From Actinoplanes oblitus (GTDB lineage Bacteria > Actinomycetota > Actinomycetes > Mycobacteriales > Micromonosporaceae), in contig NZ_CP126980.1 in the NCBI RefSeq assembly GCF_030252345.1, positions 2,867,501-2,931,500 of the forward strand: a stretch of 64,000 nucleotides of DNA, given 5' to 3'. The notes beneath the pieces were generated by a model, which made no database searches, was not told the origin of the DNA, and saw only the letters and a list, made by a program, of their open reading frames with translations. Positions 47,929-56,159 of this stretch are shown here, piece after piece (within the stretch, counting starts at the first letter, position 1; every line of letters begins with the position of its first letter). Both the position numbers and the translations under genes were made by a program.

Positions 47929-48681
47929 TCACTCGAAGATCGCTAAAACATCCTTGTGCCCGACCGTGACGTGCGGCAGGGCCGCCGACCGGTCCGCCAG
48001 GAACGCCTCGAACCCCTGGTCAGGGCGCTGCTCGGCGGCGGCGCCGACCCAGCCGCGCAGCCACTCGGCGGTCAGTTCCGGACACTGCGGGCCGAGCCGC
48101 CACGGGCTCTCCCGGATGGTCACCCGGGCCCCGGCCTTCTCGAACGCCGCCGCCGCGTAGTCCCCGGCGTCCGGCCCGAGCAGCGAGTCCCGCCGCTGGT
48201 GGGCGTTGAACGCGTCGCGCACCGCGGCGTCCCGGGGATCCTCCGGGGTGAACCGCACGTCGCCGGTGACCGATAGGGTGAACAGCGCGTTCGTCCGGGC
48301 CTGGGCGCACACCTCGACCAGCCGGTCGATCTGCGCGGCGGTCAGCAGGTCCAGCAGCGCCGAGCAGGTGACCAGGTCGGCGCCGGTCAGGTCGTCGCGG
48401 GTGAGCGCGGTGACGTCCCGCTCGTCGATCGCCACGTTGACGCCCTCGGGCATCCGGTCGGCGGCGATCTCCAGGAGGTCGTGGTCGCGGTCGGTGAGGA
48501 TCCAGAACTGCGGGACCGGCAGCCTCGGCGCCAGCCAGCGGCCCAGCGAGCCGGTGCCGCAGCCCAGGTCCCGGATCACCTTGACCGGTCGCGGCAGCAG
48601 GCCGAGCAGGTCGAGGGAGCGGGCGTCGGCGTCGGCGGGCTCGCGCAGCGCTAGCCAGTCGGGGCTGAATTCTCCGGTCAT
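47929..48681 (-). CDS. SAM-dependent methyltransferase of the GTP-derived cluster
   Basis: The 250-residue class I methyltransferase has motif I as RDLGCGTGSLGRWLA near residue 37, then ILTDRDHDLLEIA as the acidic loop. ADLVTCSALLDLL stands at the motif IV position. Substrate unknown. ATG at 48681 overlaps the stop of the glycosyltransferase gene by four bases (ATGA). The tight coupling makes a common pathway likely. Confidence 0.87.
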   Translation of the reverse strand: MTGEFSPDWLALREPADADARSLDLLGLLPRPVKVIRDLGCGTGSLGRWLAPRLPVPQFWILTDRDHDLLEIAADRMPEGVNVAIDERDVTALTRDDLTGADLVTCSALLDLLTAAQIDRLVEVCAQARTNALFTLSVTGDVRFTPEDPRDAAVRDAFNAHQRRDSLLGPDAGDYAAAAFEKAGARVTIRESPWRLGPQCPELTAEWLRGWVGAAAEQRPDQGFEAFLADRSAALPHVTVGHKDVLAIFE

Positions 48682-49844
48682 GTGGTGCCTTTCTCGATGT
48701 CGTCCAGGATGACGGCCAGCCGGCGGGCGGTGTCGTCCCAGCCGGTGAGGGTCGCGCGGCGGGCTCTCGCCCGGGCTCGCCAGCGCGCGCGCAGGTCAGG
48801 ATCGGTGAGCCAGGTCCGCAGGACGGCCGCGAGGCGGTCCGGGTCGTCCGGCGGCACGAGACTTCCCGGTACGGCGGGTCGCTCCCGGCCGGCGGCCGCG
48901 CGCGGTCCGCCGGATCGGGTCTCGCCGTGCGACCAGTCTGCCTCGCCGACGGCGCTGCCGGCTTCACCGTGCATCTCGTCGCGCACCTCGCCGAGCGCCT
49001 CCGGGACGCCGCCGACCGCCGTCGCGACGACCGGGAGGCCGTGGGCGAGGGCTTCGGTGATCACCATGCCGTAGGTCTCGGCGCGGGAGGGCAGCACGAA
49101 GAGGTCGGCGCCGGCGTAGGCGGCTTCCAGTTCGGCACCCGCCAGCGGTCCGGCGAACCGGATTCGTCCGTCCTCAGGGTGATCGGGGATGGTGCCGGCG
49201 CCGACGAAGGTGCATTCCCAGGCGAGGTCGCCCAGCTGTGCCAGCGCCTGGATCAGCAGGTCCTGGCCCTTGCGGTGGGTCAGCGAGGCGACGCAGAGCA
49301 GGCGGTGGCCGGCCGGGCTGGGCTCGGCCGGTTCGGCGAGGTCGACACCGGGCGCGGCCACGTGCACCCCGGTGCGGTCGTGCATCGCCGCCACGTGTGC
49401 CGCCGCCTGCGAACTGGTGGCGATCACGCCGGCCGCCAGGTGCACGGCACGGCGTTCCATGGCGCGCAGGCCGGCGGCCCGCTCGGGGGAGAGGCCGGTC
49501 TCGTCGCTGAGCGGCAGGTGGACCAGGATCACCAGGCGCAGGCGGGCGGCGTGCGGTTCCAGCACCTCCGGCACCCCGCCGGCCACCAGGCCGTCGAGCA
49601 GCACCGTCGCGCCGTCCGGACAGCCGGCGAGCACCCGGGCGAGGTGGTCGCGGTCGGCCGGGGCGGGGCTCGGCCAGGCGCCCGGGACGGTGCTCTCCGC
49701 GATCGGGCGGGGCCCGGCGCCGGTGATCTCCGCGAAGGCGGCCGGCAGGCGGTTGAGGACCTCGCGGTCGTAACGGTTGCCGCCGCTCGGTGCTGCCGGG
49801 TCGTCGACGCCGGCCGGCAGCACCACGTGGAGCGGAGGTCTCAC
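48678..49844 (-). CDS. GT4-family glycosyltransferase
   Basis: The 388-residue GT-B fold enzyme has the retaining GT4 signature [17 protein letters not shown]. The nucleotide-sugar-binding [19 protein letters not shown] contains the conserved E-x7-E. An insertion rich in Gly, Ser and Arg separates this from the last helix. GTG at 49844 overlaps the stop of the PTPS-like gene (GTGA). It would glycosylate a small molecule or lipid in this pathway. Confidence 0.88.
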   Translation of the reverse strand: MRPPLHVVLPAGVDDPAAPSGGNRYDREVLNRLPAAFAEITGAGPRPIAESTVPGAWPSPAPADRDHLARVLAGCPDGATVLLDGLVAGGVPEVLEPHAARLRLVILVHLPLSDETGLSPERAAGLRAMERRAVHLAAGVIATSSQAAAHVAAMHDRTGVHVAAPGVDLAEPAEPSPAGHRLLCVASLTHRKGQDLLIQALAQLGDLAWECTFVGAGTIPDHPEDGRIRFAGPLAGAELEAAYAGADLFVLPSRAETYGMVITEALAHGLPVVATAVGGVPEALGEVRDEMHGEAGSAVGEADWSHGETRSGGPRAAAGRERPAVPGSLVPPDDPDRLAAVLRTWLTDPDLRARWRARARARRATLTGWDDTARRLAVILDDIEKGTT

Positions 49845-50242
49845 CGCAGGGTTCGCTCGTAGCTGGCCCAGGCGATGTGCGACTCGTGCAGGGTGACCTG
49901 GAGGCCGGTCAGGCCGGTCGCGCCCGGGCCGAACTCGCCGGCCGCGATCCGCACGGCGAGCCGGTCGGCGATCACCTTGGCCAGGAACTCGGTGGAGGTG
50001 TTGACGCCGGAGAACTCCGGGTCGTCGTCCAGGTTGCGGTAACTCAGGCCGGAGCAGATGGTGTGCAGCTGTTCGCTTGCCTTGCCGATGTCGACGACGA
50101 TGTTGTCCTCGTCCAGCTCCGGGCGGCGGAACGTGGCGTCGACCACGAAGGTGGCGCCGTGCAGCCGCTGCGCGGGTCCGAAGACCTCGCCGGAGAAGCT
50201 GTGCGCGATCATGATGTGGTCGCGGACGGTGACGCTGAACAA
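49841..50242 (-). CDS. 6-pyruvoyltetrahydropterin synthase-fold protein lacking the zinc triad
   Basis: The 133-residue T-fold protein resembles QueD/PTPS: AHSF and LHGATF occupy the positions of the zinc-binding AHRL and HGHNY. The second histidine of HGH is Ala here and the catalytic cysteine is absent. S. coelicolor SCO6650 is, as I recall, a PTPS homologue shown by crystallography to lack zinc and the catalytic triad while keeping a pterin-type pocket; this looks like its counterpart. The start is TTG at 50242 with GAGGAG seven bases upstream. It heads the overlapped PTPS-GT4-methyltransferase series. Confidence 0.87.
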   Translation of the reverse strand: MFSVTVRDHIMIAHSFSGEVFGPAQRLHGATFVVDATFRRPELDEDNIVVDIGKASEQLHTICSGLSYRNLDDDPEFSGVNTSTEFLAKVIADRLAVRIAAGEFGPGATGLTGLQVTLHESHIAWASYERTLR

Positions 50243-50301
50243 GGGCTCACTCCTCGATTGGCGGATCTCTACTGCACTAACGGGTACCCGTACCCGGAAG
50301 A

Positions 50302-51276
50302 TCAATTCACTCCGGGGTAGTCGATCACGTGGCACAGCCCGGGCCGGCTGCCGTCGGCCAGCGCCGGCATGACCTCGGGCAACTCGTCGAAGGCGGAGCG
50401 GCCGGTGATCAGGGCGTCGAAGCGGTCGTCGCGCAGCAGGTCGAGGGCGAGCCGCAGGCGCTCGGCGTAGGAGCGGTCGCGGGCCGGGGCGATGCCGCCG
50501 ACCTGGCTGCTGCGGATGGTGAGCCGGCGGGAGTGGAAGTTCTCGCCGAGCTGGAGCGGGACCGTCCGGTCGCCGTACCAGCTGAGTTCGACGACGGTGC
50601 CCTCGGTCCGGAGCAGGTTCAGCGAGGTGGCCAGCCCGGCCGGGTTGGCGCTGGCGTGGATCACCAGGTCGCGCTCGCCCGCCGCCCGTTCCGGTACGGC
50701 GAAGGCCACCCCGAGCGCCTCGGCGACCGCCGCGCGGGCCGGGTCGGCGTCCACGAGCTGCACGTCGGCGGCCGGGTAACCGGCCAGGATGGCGGCGACC
50801 GAGGAGCCCACCATGCCGCCGCCGACCACGGTGATCCGGTCGCCGAGCTGCGGGTTCGCGTCCCAGACGGCGTTCACCGCGGTCTCCACCGTGCCGGCGA
50901 GCACGGCCCGGGCGGCCGGGACGCCGTCGGGGACGACGGTGACCGACTCGGCCGGGACGACATATCGGGTCTGGTGCGGGTACAGGCTGAAGACCGTCCG
51001 GTCCCGCAGCTCGGCGGGGCCGGCCTCGACCACGCCGACGTTCAGGTAGCCGTACTTCACCGGGGCCGGGAAATCCCCTGCCTGGAACGGTGCCCGCATG
51101 GTGGCCCACTGGTTCTCCGGAACCCGGCCCTGGAAGACCAGCGTCTCGGTGCCACGGCTCACTCCGGAGTGCAGAGTGCGCACCATCACCTCACCGGGAA
51201 GGGGATCCGGCACCGATCCGGTGCGTATCTCCCCCTTACCGGGGGAAGCCAACCAAAAGGCCCTCGCGTCGAACAC
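50302..51276 (-). CDS. MDR-superfamily dehydrogenase without catalytic-zinc cysteine
   Basis: The 324-residue medium-chain dehydrogenase-like protein has the N-terminal segment [14 protein letters not shown], where zinc enzymes have a cysteine ligand. The pattern recalls BchC-type members. The Rossmann motif is [12 protein letters not shown] near residue 150. The substrate is unknown. The start is GTG at 51276. It is the first gene of the minus-strand operon, 59 bp before the PTPS-like gene, and is divergent from the phosphatidyltransferase. Confidence 0.85.
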   Translation of the reverse strand: MFDARAFWLASPGKGEIRTGSVPDPLPGEVMVRTLHSGVSRGTETLVFQGRVPENQWATMRAPFQAGDFPAPVKYGYLNVGVVEAGPAELRDRTVFSLYPHQTRYVVPAESVTVVPDGVPAARAVLAGTVETAVNAVWDANPQLGDRITVVGGGMVGSSVAAILAGYPAADVQLVDADPARAAVAEALGVAFAVPERAAGERDLVIHASANPAGLATSLNLLRTEGTVVELSWYGDRTVPLQLGENFHSRRLTIRSSQVGGIAPARDRSYAERLRLALDLLRDDRFDALITGRSAFDELPEVMPALADGSRPGLCHVIDYPGVN

Positions 51277-51357
51277 GAACCAACTCCTCTGAACCGAAAG
51301 TCCTCGACAAGCGTGTGAGTGGAGGACAGCGGTTAGACCCTATGTCCAGGAGGCACG

Positions 51358-52128
51358 GTGACCATCAGTACCGCCACCACGACCACCCCGTCCCGGGCGC
51401 CCTTCGCCGGGTTCGCGGCGCAGTTGGTGCTGCTCGCCGTGCTGGCCGGGACAGCGGGACTGACGCTGGGCGGGGGGATCGCCGGGATCGCGTACGGTGT
51501 GGTCCTCTGCGGCGTGCTCGGCGCCGCCCTGCAGCGCGCCGGGATGACCTTCCTCGGCTGGGCCAACCTGGTCACCTACGGCCGGGCGATCCTGGCCGGC
51601 GGGGTGACCGCGCTGGTGACCAGCGCGGTGCTGGGCCACCAGGTGCCGGTCTGGCTGCTGGTCACGCTGGCCGCCGTGGCGCTCGCCATGGACGGGGTGG
51701 ACGGGCAGGTGGCCCGCCGGACCGGGACCAGCTCGGCGTTCGGCGCGCGGTTCGACATGGAGGTGGACGCGTTCCTGATCCTGGTGCTCAGCGTCTACGC
51801 GGCCGTGCAGTACGGCTGGTGGGCCCTGGCCATCGGCGCGTTCCGGTACGCCTTCGTCGCCGCCTCGTGGGTGTGGCAGTGGCTGAACGCCGCCCTGCCG
51901 CCGCGTTTCTCCCGCAAGGTCGTCGCCGCCCAGCAGGGCGTCCTGCTGGCGGTGGTCGCCACCGGCCTGCTGCCGGCCTGGGCCGCCGTCGCCGTGCTGG
52001 CCGTCGCGCTCGCGTCGCTGACCTGGTCGTTCGGTCGCGACGTCGTCTGGCTCCAGCGCGCCCAGCGGATCCGCGTCGCCGCCCAGTCCCGCTGGTCGGC
52101 ACCCCGGCACCCCGCCCTGGCCCGCTGA
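51358..52128 (+). CDS. CDP-alcohol phosphatidyltransferase family membrane protein
   Basis: The 256-residue membrane protein has the CDP-alcohol phosphotransferase signature across MDGVDGQVARRTG and GARFDMEVDAF, that is D-G-x2-A-R...G-x3-D-x3-D. About six to seven helices follow. The family joins a CDP-activated lipid or alcohol to a hydroxyl acceptor. GTG at 51358 has AGGAGG upstream. It diverges from the dehydrogenase across 81 bp. It suggests that the cluster product is attached to a phospholipid. Confidence 0.9.
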   Translation: MTISTATTTTPSRAPFAGFAAQLVLLAVLAGTAGLTLGGGIAGIAYGVVLCGVLGAALQRAGMTFLGWANLVTYGRAILAGGVTALVTSAVLGHQVPVWLLVTLAAVALAMDGVDGQVARRTGTSSAFGARFDMEVDAFLILVLSVYAAVQYGWWALAIGAFRYAFVAASWVWQWLNAALPPRFSRKVVAAQQGVLLAVVATGLLPAWAAVAVLAVALASLTWSFGRDVVWLQRAQRIRVAAQSRWSAPRHPALAR

Positions 52129-52135
52129 GCGACAG

Positions 52136-53017
52136 TCACCGGACCCGGGCGACGGTGCCCGGCCTGGCGGCCGGAACGACGTCCGGATGCAGGATCGCCG
52201 CGATCGCCTCGACGCCGTCGATCAGGCGCGGACCCGGCCGGACGACCAGGCCGTCCCCGTCGATCGCCCACACCTGGGCGTCCGGGAAGTCCGGCAGCGC
52301 CTCGGCCTGCCGCACCGCGCCGTCCAGGTGATAGCCGCACGGCGTGACCAGCACGATCTCCGGCCGGGCGGCGGCCAGCTCCGCCCAGGAGACCCGGACC
52401 GACCGCTTGCCGGGTCGCGCGGCCACCGCCTCGCCGCCGGCCGCGGTGATCAGATCCGGCACCCAGTGCCCACCGGTGAACGGCGGATCCACCCACTCCA
52501 CGATCGCCACCCGCGGCCGCGGCCGGCCGGCGACCGCCGCCGCCACCGCGGCCAGCCGGCTCTCCAAGGCGGCGACCAGCTCCCGGCCGCGGTCCGGTAC
52601 CCCGGTCGCCGCACTCACCTCGACGAAGCTGGCCAGCACGTCGGCCAGCGAGTACGGATCCAGGCTGAGCACCTCGGCCTTGCAGCCCAGATGGTCCAGC
52701 GCCTCGCCGACGTGCCCGGACGGCAGCGCGCACACCCGGCACAGGTCCTGGGTGAGGATCAGGTCCGGCGCCAGCCCGGCGAGCGCGTCGGCGTGCAGCG
52801 TGTACAGGTCGCCGCCGGCCGCCATCTGGGTGCGCACGTAGTCGTCGATCTCGGCAGGTGTCATCCCGCTGGTGTCCCGCCCGCCGACCACCACCGTCTT
52901 CGACGAGCGCGCGGCCGGTGGCTCGTCGCACTCGAACGTGACACCGACCAGGTCGTCACCGAGCCCGAGGGCGTACACGATCTCGGTGGCGGAGGGCAGC
53001 AGGGACACCAGGCGCAT
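52136..53017 (-). CDS. BtuF-like cobalamin/metal-complex binding protein, no signal peptide
   Basis: The 293-residue protein has the helical-backbone binding fold of BtuF/FhuD: RLVSLLPSATEIVYALGLGD at the start, LAPDLILTQDLCRVCALP and WVDPPFTGGHWVPDL. No signal peptide or lipobox is present, so it appears cytoplasmic, a form often annotated as cobalamin-binding protein. ATG at 53017 is the start. No transporter genes are adjacent. Confidence 0.8.
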   Translation of the reverse strand: MRLVSLLPSATEIVYALGLGDDLVGVTFECDEPPAARSSKTVVVGGRDTSGMTPAEIDDYVRTQMAAGGDLYTLHADALAGLAPDLILTQDLCRVCALPSGHVGEALDHLGCKAEVLSLDPYSLADVLASFVEVSAATGVPDRGRELVAALESRLAAVAAAVAGRPRPRVAIVEWVDPPFTGGHWVPDLITAAGGEAVAARPGKRSVRVSWAELAAARPEIVLVTPCGYHLDGAVRQAEALPDFPDAQVWAIDGDGLVVRPGPRLIDGVEAIAAILHPDVVPAARPGTVARVR

Positions 53018-53152
53018 ACCTCGACAGTAGGCCTTCGGGTAGGCCAAAAGTCTGATATGGGCTCCCCGGATTCTGTCTCCGGTGCGATGTGCGCGCGCGG
53101 TGACGCGGTGATGCTGAGGTCCACCGTTCGCACGCTCGAAGGGGGAACCGAG

Positions 53153-53749
53153 ATGACGACCGCGCCACTGGCCCACGCTGACACCCTGGTGCTCGACTAC
53201 CTGGCCGCGCTCTGGGCGGCGAGCGAGGACCTGCCGCCCACCCGCCGCGACGAGCTGATGAAGACGGTGACCGACTACCTGGCGATGCGGCACGAGCCGG
53301 GTGCCGACCCGACGCCGGTGCTCACCCGGCTGGGCCCGCCGGACGAGCTGGCCGAGGTCACCCGGCGCGGGTACCTCCCGCTGCACCTGCGCCTGCCCGC
53401 GCCGATCGCCGCGCCGCCGGCCGGGTCGGCGCCGGCCCGGGTGTCGGTGGTCGGCGGCTCCGAGGCGGCGGCGGTCGCGCTGCTGATCGGCGGCACGTTC
53501 CTGATGCCCGGGGTGAGTCCGGCCGCGGGCATGCTGATCGCCACCGGGTCGCCCCGGTGGACGGTGGCGCAGAAGGCGGCCGGGTGGCTGCTGACCGCCG
53601 GGTCGGCCGGGGTCGCGCTGCTGGTGACGCTGGTGCTGGCCGGGTGGGGAGCCGGGGCCGGGGTCGCACTCCTGCTGGGTTACCTGGTGGCCTGTGGTGG
53701 TTCGGCGGTGGCCGGCCTGACGCTGCTCGCCGGCATGCGGCGGCCCTGA
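53153..53749 (+). CDS. Membrane protein with HAAS/DUF1700-like cytoplasmic domain
   Basis: The 198-residue protein has an N-terminal helical domain (about 10-75: VLDYLAALWAASEDLPP, LTRLGPPDELAEVTRRG). This resembles the HAAS signalling domain of small membrane regulators that accompany PadR proteins. Three or four hydrophobic helices follow. No PadR gene is adjacent. ATG at 53153 follows a G-rich Shine-Dalgarno. Its stop is one base from that of the convergent hydrolase. Confidence 0.72.
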   Translation: MTTAPLAHADTLVLDYLAALWAASEDLPPTRRDELMKTVTDYLAMRHEPGADPTPVLTRLGPPDELAEVTRRGYLPLHLRLPAPIAAPPAGSAPARVSVVGGSEAAAVALLIGGTFLMPGVSPAAGMLIATGSPRWTVAQKAAGWLLTAGSAGVALLVTLVLAGWGAGAGVALLLGYLVACGGSAVAGLTLLAGMRRP

Positions 53750-53750
53750 C

Positions 53751-54623
53751 TCAGGCCGGCCCGAGGATCTCGCTGAGGACCCGGCCCCACACCGCGCGGG
53801 GCGGGACCTCGTGGCCGACGCCCTCCAGCCAGACCAGCCGCGCGCCGGGGATCACCCGGGCCAGCTCGCGCGGGTGCTCGGCCGGGAACCGCTGGTCCAG
53901 CGTGCCGTGCAGGATCAGGGTGGGCGCCTCGATGGCGGCGAGCCGGTCGCGCACCGGCGCGCCGTAACCGGCCCGGCGGTGGTTGAGCCGGGCCGCGCCC
54001 AGATCGGCGGACCTGTCGAAGACCCGCTCGGCGAGCCGGCGCAGCTGCGGGTCGTCGGGGGTGAACGGGCCGCCGCGCGACTTGATCTCGGCGACCAGCC
54101 CGGCCACCGCGGCCCGCCGGTCCGACCAGTCGACCTCGCCGGTGGCGGGGCGCACGCGTACCTCGGTGGCCGGTGGGGTGCGCACCGCTACCGGGCCCAC
54201 GCCGGCCAGCACCGGGACGCTGTCCGGGCCGAGGCCGGCGCTGGTCGCGATGAGCGTCAGGGTGAGCACCCGGTGCGGATGCTCGACGGCGATCCGCTGG
54301 GCCAGTGCGCCGCCCAGGGAGAGGCCGACCAGGTGGGCGGCCGGCACGCCGAGAGCGTCGAGGAGGCCGAGCGCGTCGTTCATCAGGTCGGCACCCGAGT
54401 ACGCGGCGCCGGCCGGGAACGCCGTGGACCGGCCGGTGTCGCGATGGTCGTACCGGATCACGAAGCGGCCACCGGCGGCCAGCCGCCGGCAGAACTCATC
54501 GTCCCACCAGTCCATCGAGCTGGCCTCCCCGGCGATCAGCAGGAGAGGCGGGTCGGTGCGTTCGCCGAAGGTTTCCAGGCACACCTGGATGCCGTTGACC
54601 GGCATCATCGTCTCGGTCACCAC
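53751..54623 (-). CDS. Alpha/beta-fold hydrolase
   Basis: The 290-residue hydrolase has the oxyanion region LLIAGEASSMDWWDDEF and nucleophile Ser in LVGLSLGGALAQR. The probable catalytic Asp lies in HGTLDQRFP and the His in GVGHEVP. The family includes esterases and polyketide-type cyclases; the substrate is unknown. GTG at 54623 is the start, although internal ATGs are possible. It stands alone. Confidence 0.87.
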   Translation of the reverse strand: MVTETMMPVNGIQVCLETFGERTDPPLLLIAGEASSMDWWDDEFCRRLAAGGRFVIRYDHRDTGRSTAFPAGAAYSGADLMNDALGLLDALGVPAAHLVGLSLGGALAQRIAVEHPHRVLTLTLIATSAGLGPDSVPVLAGVGPVAVRTPPATEVRVRPATGEVDWSDRRAAVAGLVAEIKSRGGPFTPDDPQLRRLAERVFDRSADLGAARLNHRRAGYGAPVRDRLAAIEAPTLILHGTLDQRFPAEHPRELARVIPGARLVWLEGVGHEVPPRAVWGRVLSEILGPA

Positions 54624-54739
54624 CAGGCCATTGTGGGCGCGCTTACCGACAGTCAGGTTAAAACCGGATCACAACGGATGACGAGATCGATGTGACCGGG
54701 TGCGCCAGCACAAAGCGCCGGGTGTGGTTGACTCGGCTC

Positions 54740-55087
54740 GTGGAATTACCCGAAATGTCGGAATTTGTGGCGCATCGGACCGAGGATGACGCGGCCTTCG
54801 AGGGCCGGCGGGTGCCCGGGCTGCGCGCCGAGTTCTTCCGCCGCGCCGAGGGCGACCGGATCGCCAGCGTCGGCCGGTACTCGCTGGGCGACCGGGAGTT
54901 GCTGCTCGCCTGGGGCTACGTCGACGAGGAGCACTGCCGGCACAACGCCGTCCGGGACGCCGCGGGCGGCTGGCACCCGGCGGCCGACGGCTGCCCGGAG
55001 GTGGAGCTGATAACGAACGGCCAGGCCGTGGTCGGCCTGGCCGTTCGCGCGTCCACCGGGGACTGGGTGCGCGCCCTGCGGAACTAG
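54740..55087 (+). CDS. Hypothetical protein
   Basis: This 115-residue soluble protein from GTG at 54740 (ATG at 54755 is an alternative) has no domain I recognise. It is moderately acidic with YSLGDRELLLAWGYVDEEHC in the middle, and its codon use matches its neighbours. Coding status rests on length and codon use only. Confidence 0.5.
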   Translation: MELPEMSEFVAHRTEDDAAFEGRRVPGLRAEFFRRAEGDRIASVGRYSLGDRELLLAWGYVDEEHCRHNAVRDAAGGWHPAADGCPEVELITNGQAVVGLAVRASTGDWVRALRN

Positions 55088-55153
55088 GCCGGACTCCGAA
55101 CACGACCTAGTCCTCAGCGGGCTCGCCCTCGATGGGCTCCGCCCTGAGCGGGT

Positions 55154-55519
55154 TCAGCTCTGGACCGGGGCCACGGCCGCGGCGCGGGCCTGGTTGCGGA
55201 CGATCCGCAGCGACACGGCGGTCATCGTGATCGCCGTGACGAAGAGCGCGAGGTGCAGGTACGGGTTGACGATCGGCACGAAACCGATCACCGCGACCGG
55301 GATCTGCACCACCGCGATCAGAGCCGCCAGCAGCCACTTGCGGTGGCCGCTCCACAGCATCGCGGTCCACACCGGCGCCGAGACGACCAGCAGGGTGAGG
55401 CCGTCGAGCACCGCGTGCAGGTAGGTGTTGTGGACGTTGTTGTGGGCGAACGCCTGCGCCGGGGAGGCGATCCAGAGACCGGCGAGGACGAGGGCGAGAA
55501 CGACAGCGGCACGACGCAT
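55154..55519 (-). CDS. Small membrane protein
   Basis: This 121-residue protein has a cleavable-looking signal (ends AQA) and a histidine-rich AHNNVHNTYLHAV stretch. Three hydrophobic helices and a basic C-terminus follow. The family is unknown. ATG at 55519 has GGAGG upstream. It stands alone. Confidence 0.68.
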   Translation of the reverse strand: MRRAAVVLALVLAGLWIASPAQAFAHNNVHNTYLHAVLDGLTLLVVSAPVWTAMLWSGHRKWLLAALIAVVQIPVAVIGFVPIVNPYLHLALFVTAITMTAVSLRIVRNQARAAAVAPVQS

Positions 55520-55708
55520 GGGATCCTCCAGCGTTATCAGACCGTTGCTCCGAGTAATCAAGGTACGAAAGCGGCAGCCGTCGCGTAAAGGCTCACGAGC
55601 ATTCATTCCTCCGGAATGGCACGCCCGTACGCTGCGTTGCTTTCTGTACCGATGATCTCGCCCGAACGGGCCAGTGTTACGCCCTGTGATCGTCAGTAGC
55701 CTGCATCC

Positions 55709-55978
55709 GTGCGCTTGATCGAGATGGCAACGGCCTGTGCGGTGACGATGAGTATCTCCGCTGCTTCTTACTCTGCGTTGAACCCGGCTCAGTTGGAGGC
55801 GCAGGCCCGGCTGGTCGCGAACAAGGCGACCTGCCGGACGGTGAACACCGCCATCGTCGGCTTCATCGCGATGAACGGCACCGATCCGACGTCGATCACG
55901 CAGCTGCGCCCGTATGTCGACGGCGACATCTCCCGCTATCGCATCGTCAAGGGAGTGGCGGCCGGTCCGGGCTGCTGA
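55709..55978 (+). CDS. Leaderless pilin-like protein
   Basis: The 89-residue product begins, from GTG at 55709, as M-R-L-I-E-M-A-T-A-C, followed by a hydrophobic helix. A globular tail has CRTVNTAIVGFIAMNGTDPT and ITQLRPYVDGD, typical of type IV pilin/pseudopilin C-terminal regions. Glu5 occupies the place of the conserved mature-pilin Glu5. However, there is no leader peptide with a Gly cleavage site, because an in-frame TAG stands three codons upstream of the GTG. It may be a truncated gene or a non-processed pilin. No pilus genes are adjacent. Confidence 0.55.
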   Translation: MRLIEMATACAVTMSISAASYSALNPAQLEAQARLVANKATCRTVNTAIVGFIAMNGTDPTSITQLRPYVDGDISRYRIVKGVAAGPGC

Positions 55979-56000
55979 CGGGTTCGGCTACCGCGCGGGA

Positions 56001-56146
56001 GCAACTTCCAGATCTTCATCTTCGCGGGTCCGCCCGGGTGCGGATCGCATGCTCCCGCGCGGGGCGGGCGGGCTGATCTGGCCGCTGCGCGGCCAAGACG
56101 ATCAGCCCACCCTTCACCGTCCGCGGGTGGTTCCGGAGATCGAAAC
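56001..56146 (-). other. Structured intergenic element, copy 1
   Basis: On the minus strand this region matches 61898-62036 over about 140 bp. Shared parts are ACCACCCGCGGAC, then a nested hairpin, CCCGCGCGGGAGCATGCG and GATGAAGAT. The hairpin outer stem pairs 56070-56078 with 56100-56108 and the inner stem 56080-56085 with 56089-56094. The outer-stem sequence differs from copy 2, but pairing is kept. It lies between the pilin-like and galactose-oxidase-like genes, directly past the latter's stop. Confidence 0.65.
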
Positions 56147-56159
56147 CCCGGACCCGGCG

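Noticed and set aside
56050..56150. Small conserved peptide beginning MLPRG...IWPLR in both structured-element copies
   Set aside because: The two peptides differ mostly at first and second codon positions, while stem pairing is preserved, so nucleic-acid structure explains the conservation better. The frames also run on into antisense of real genes.
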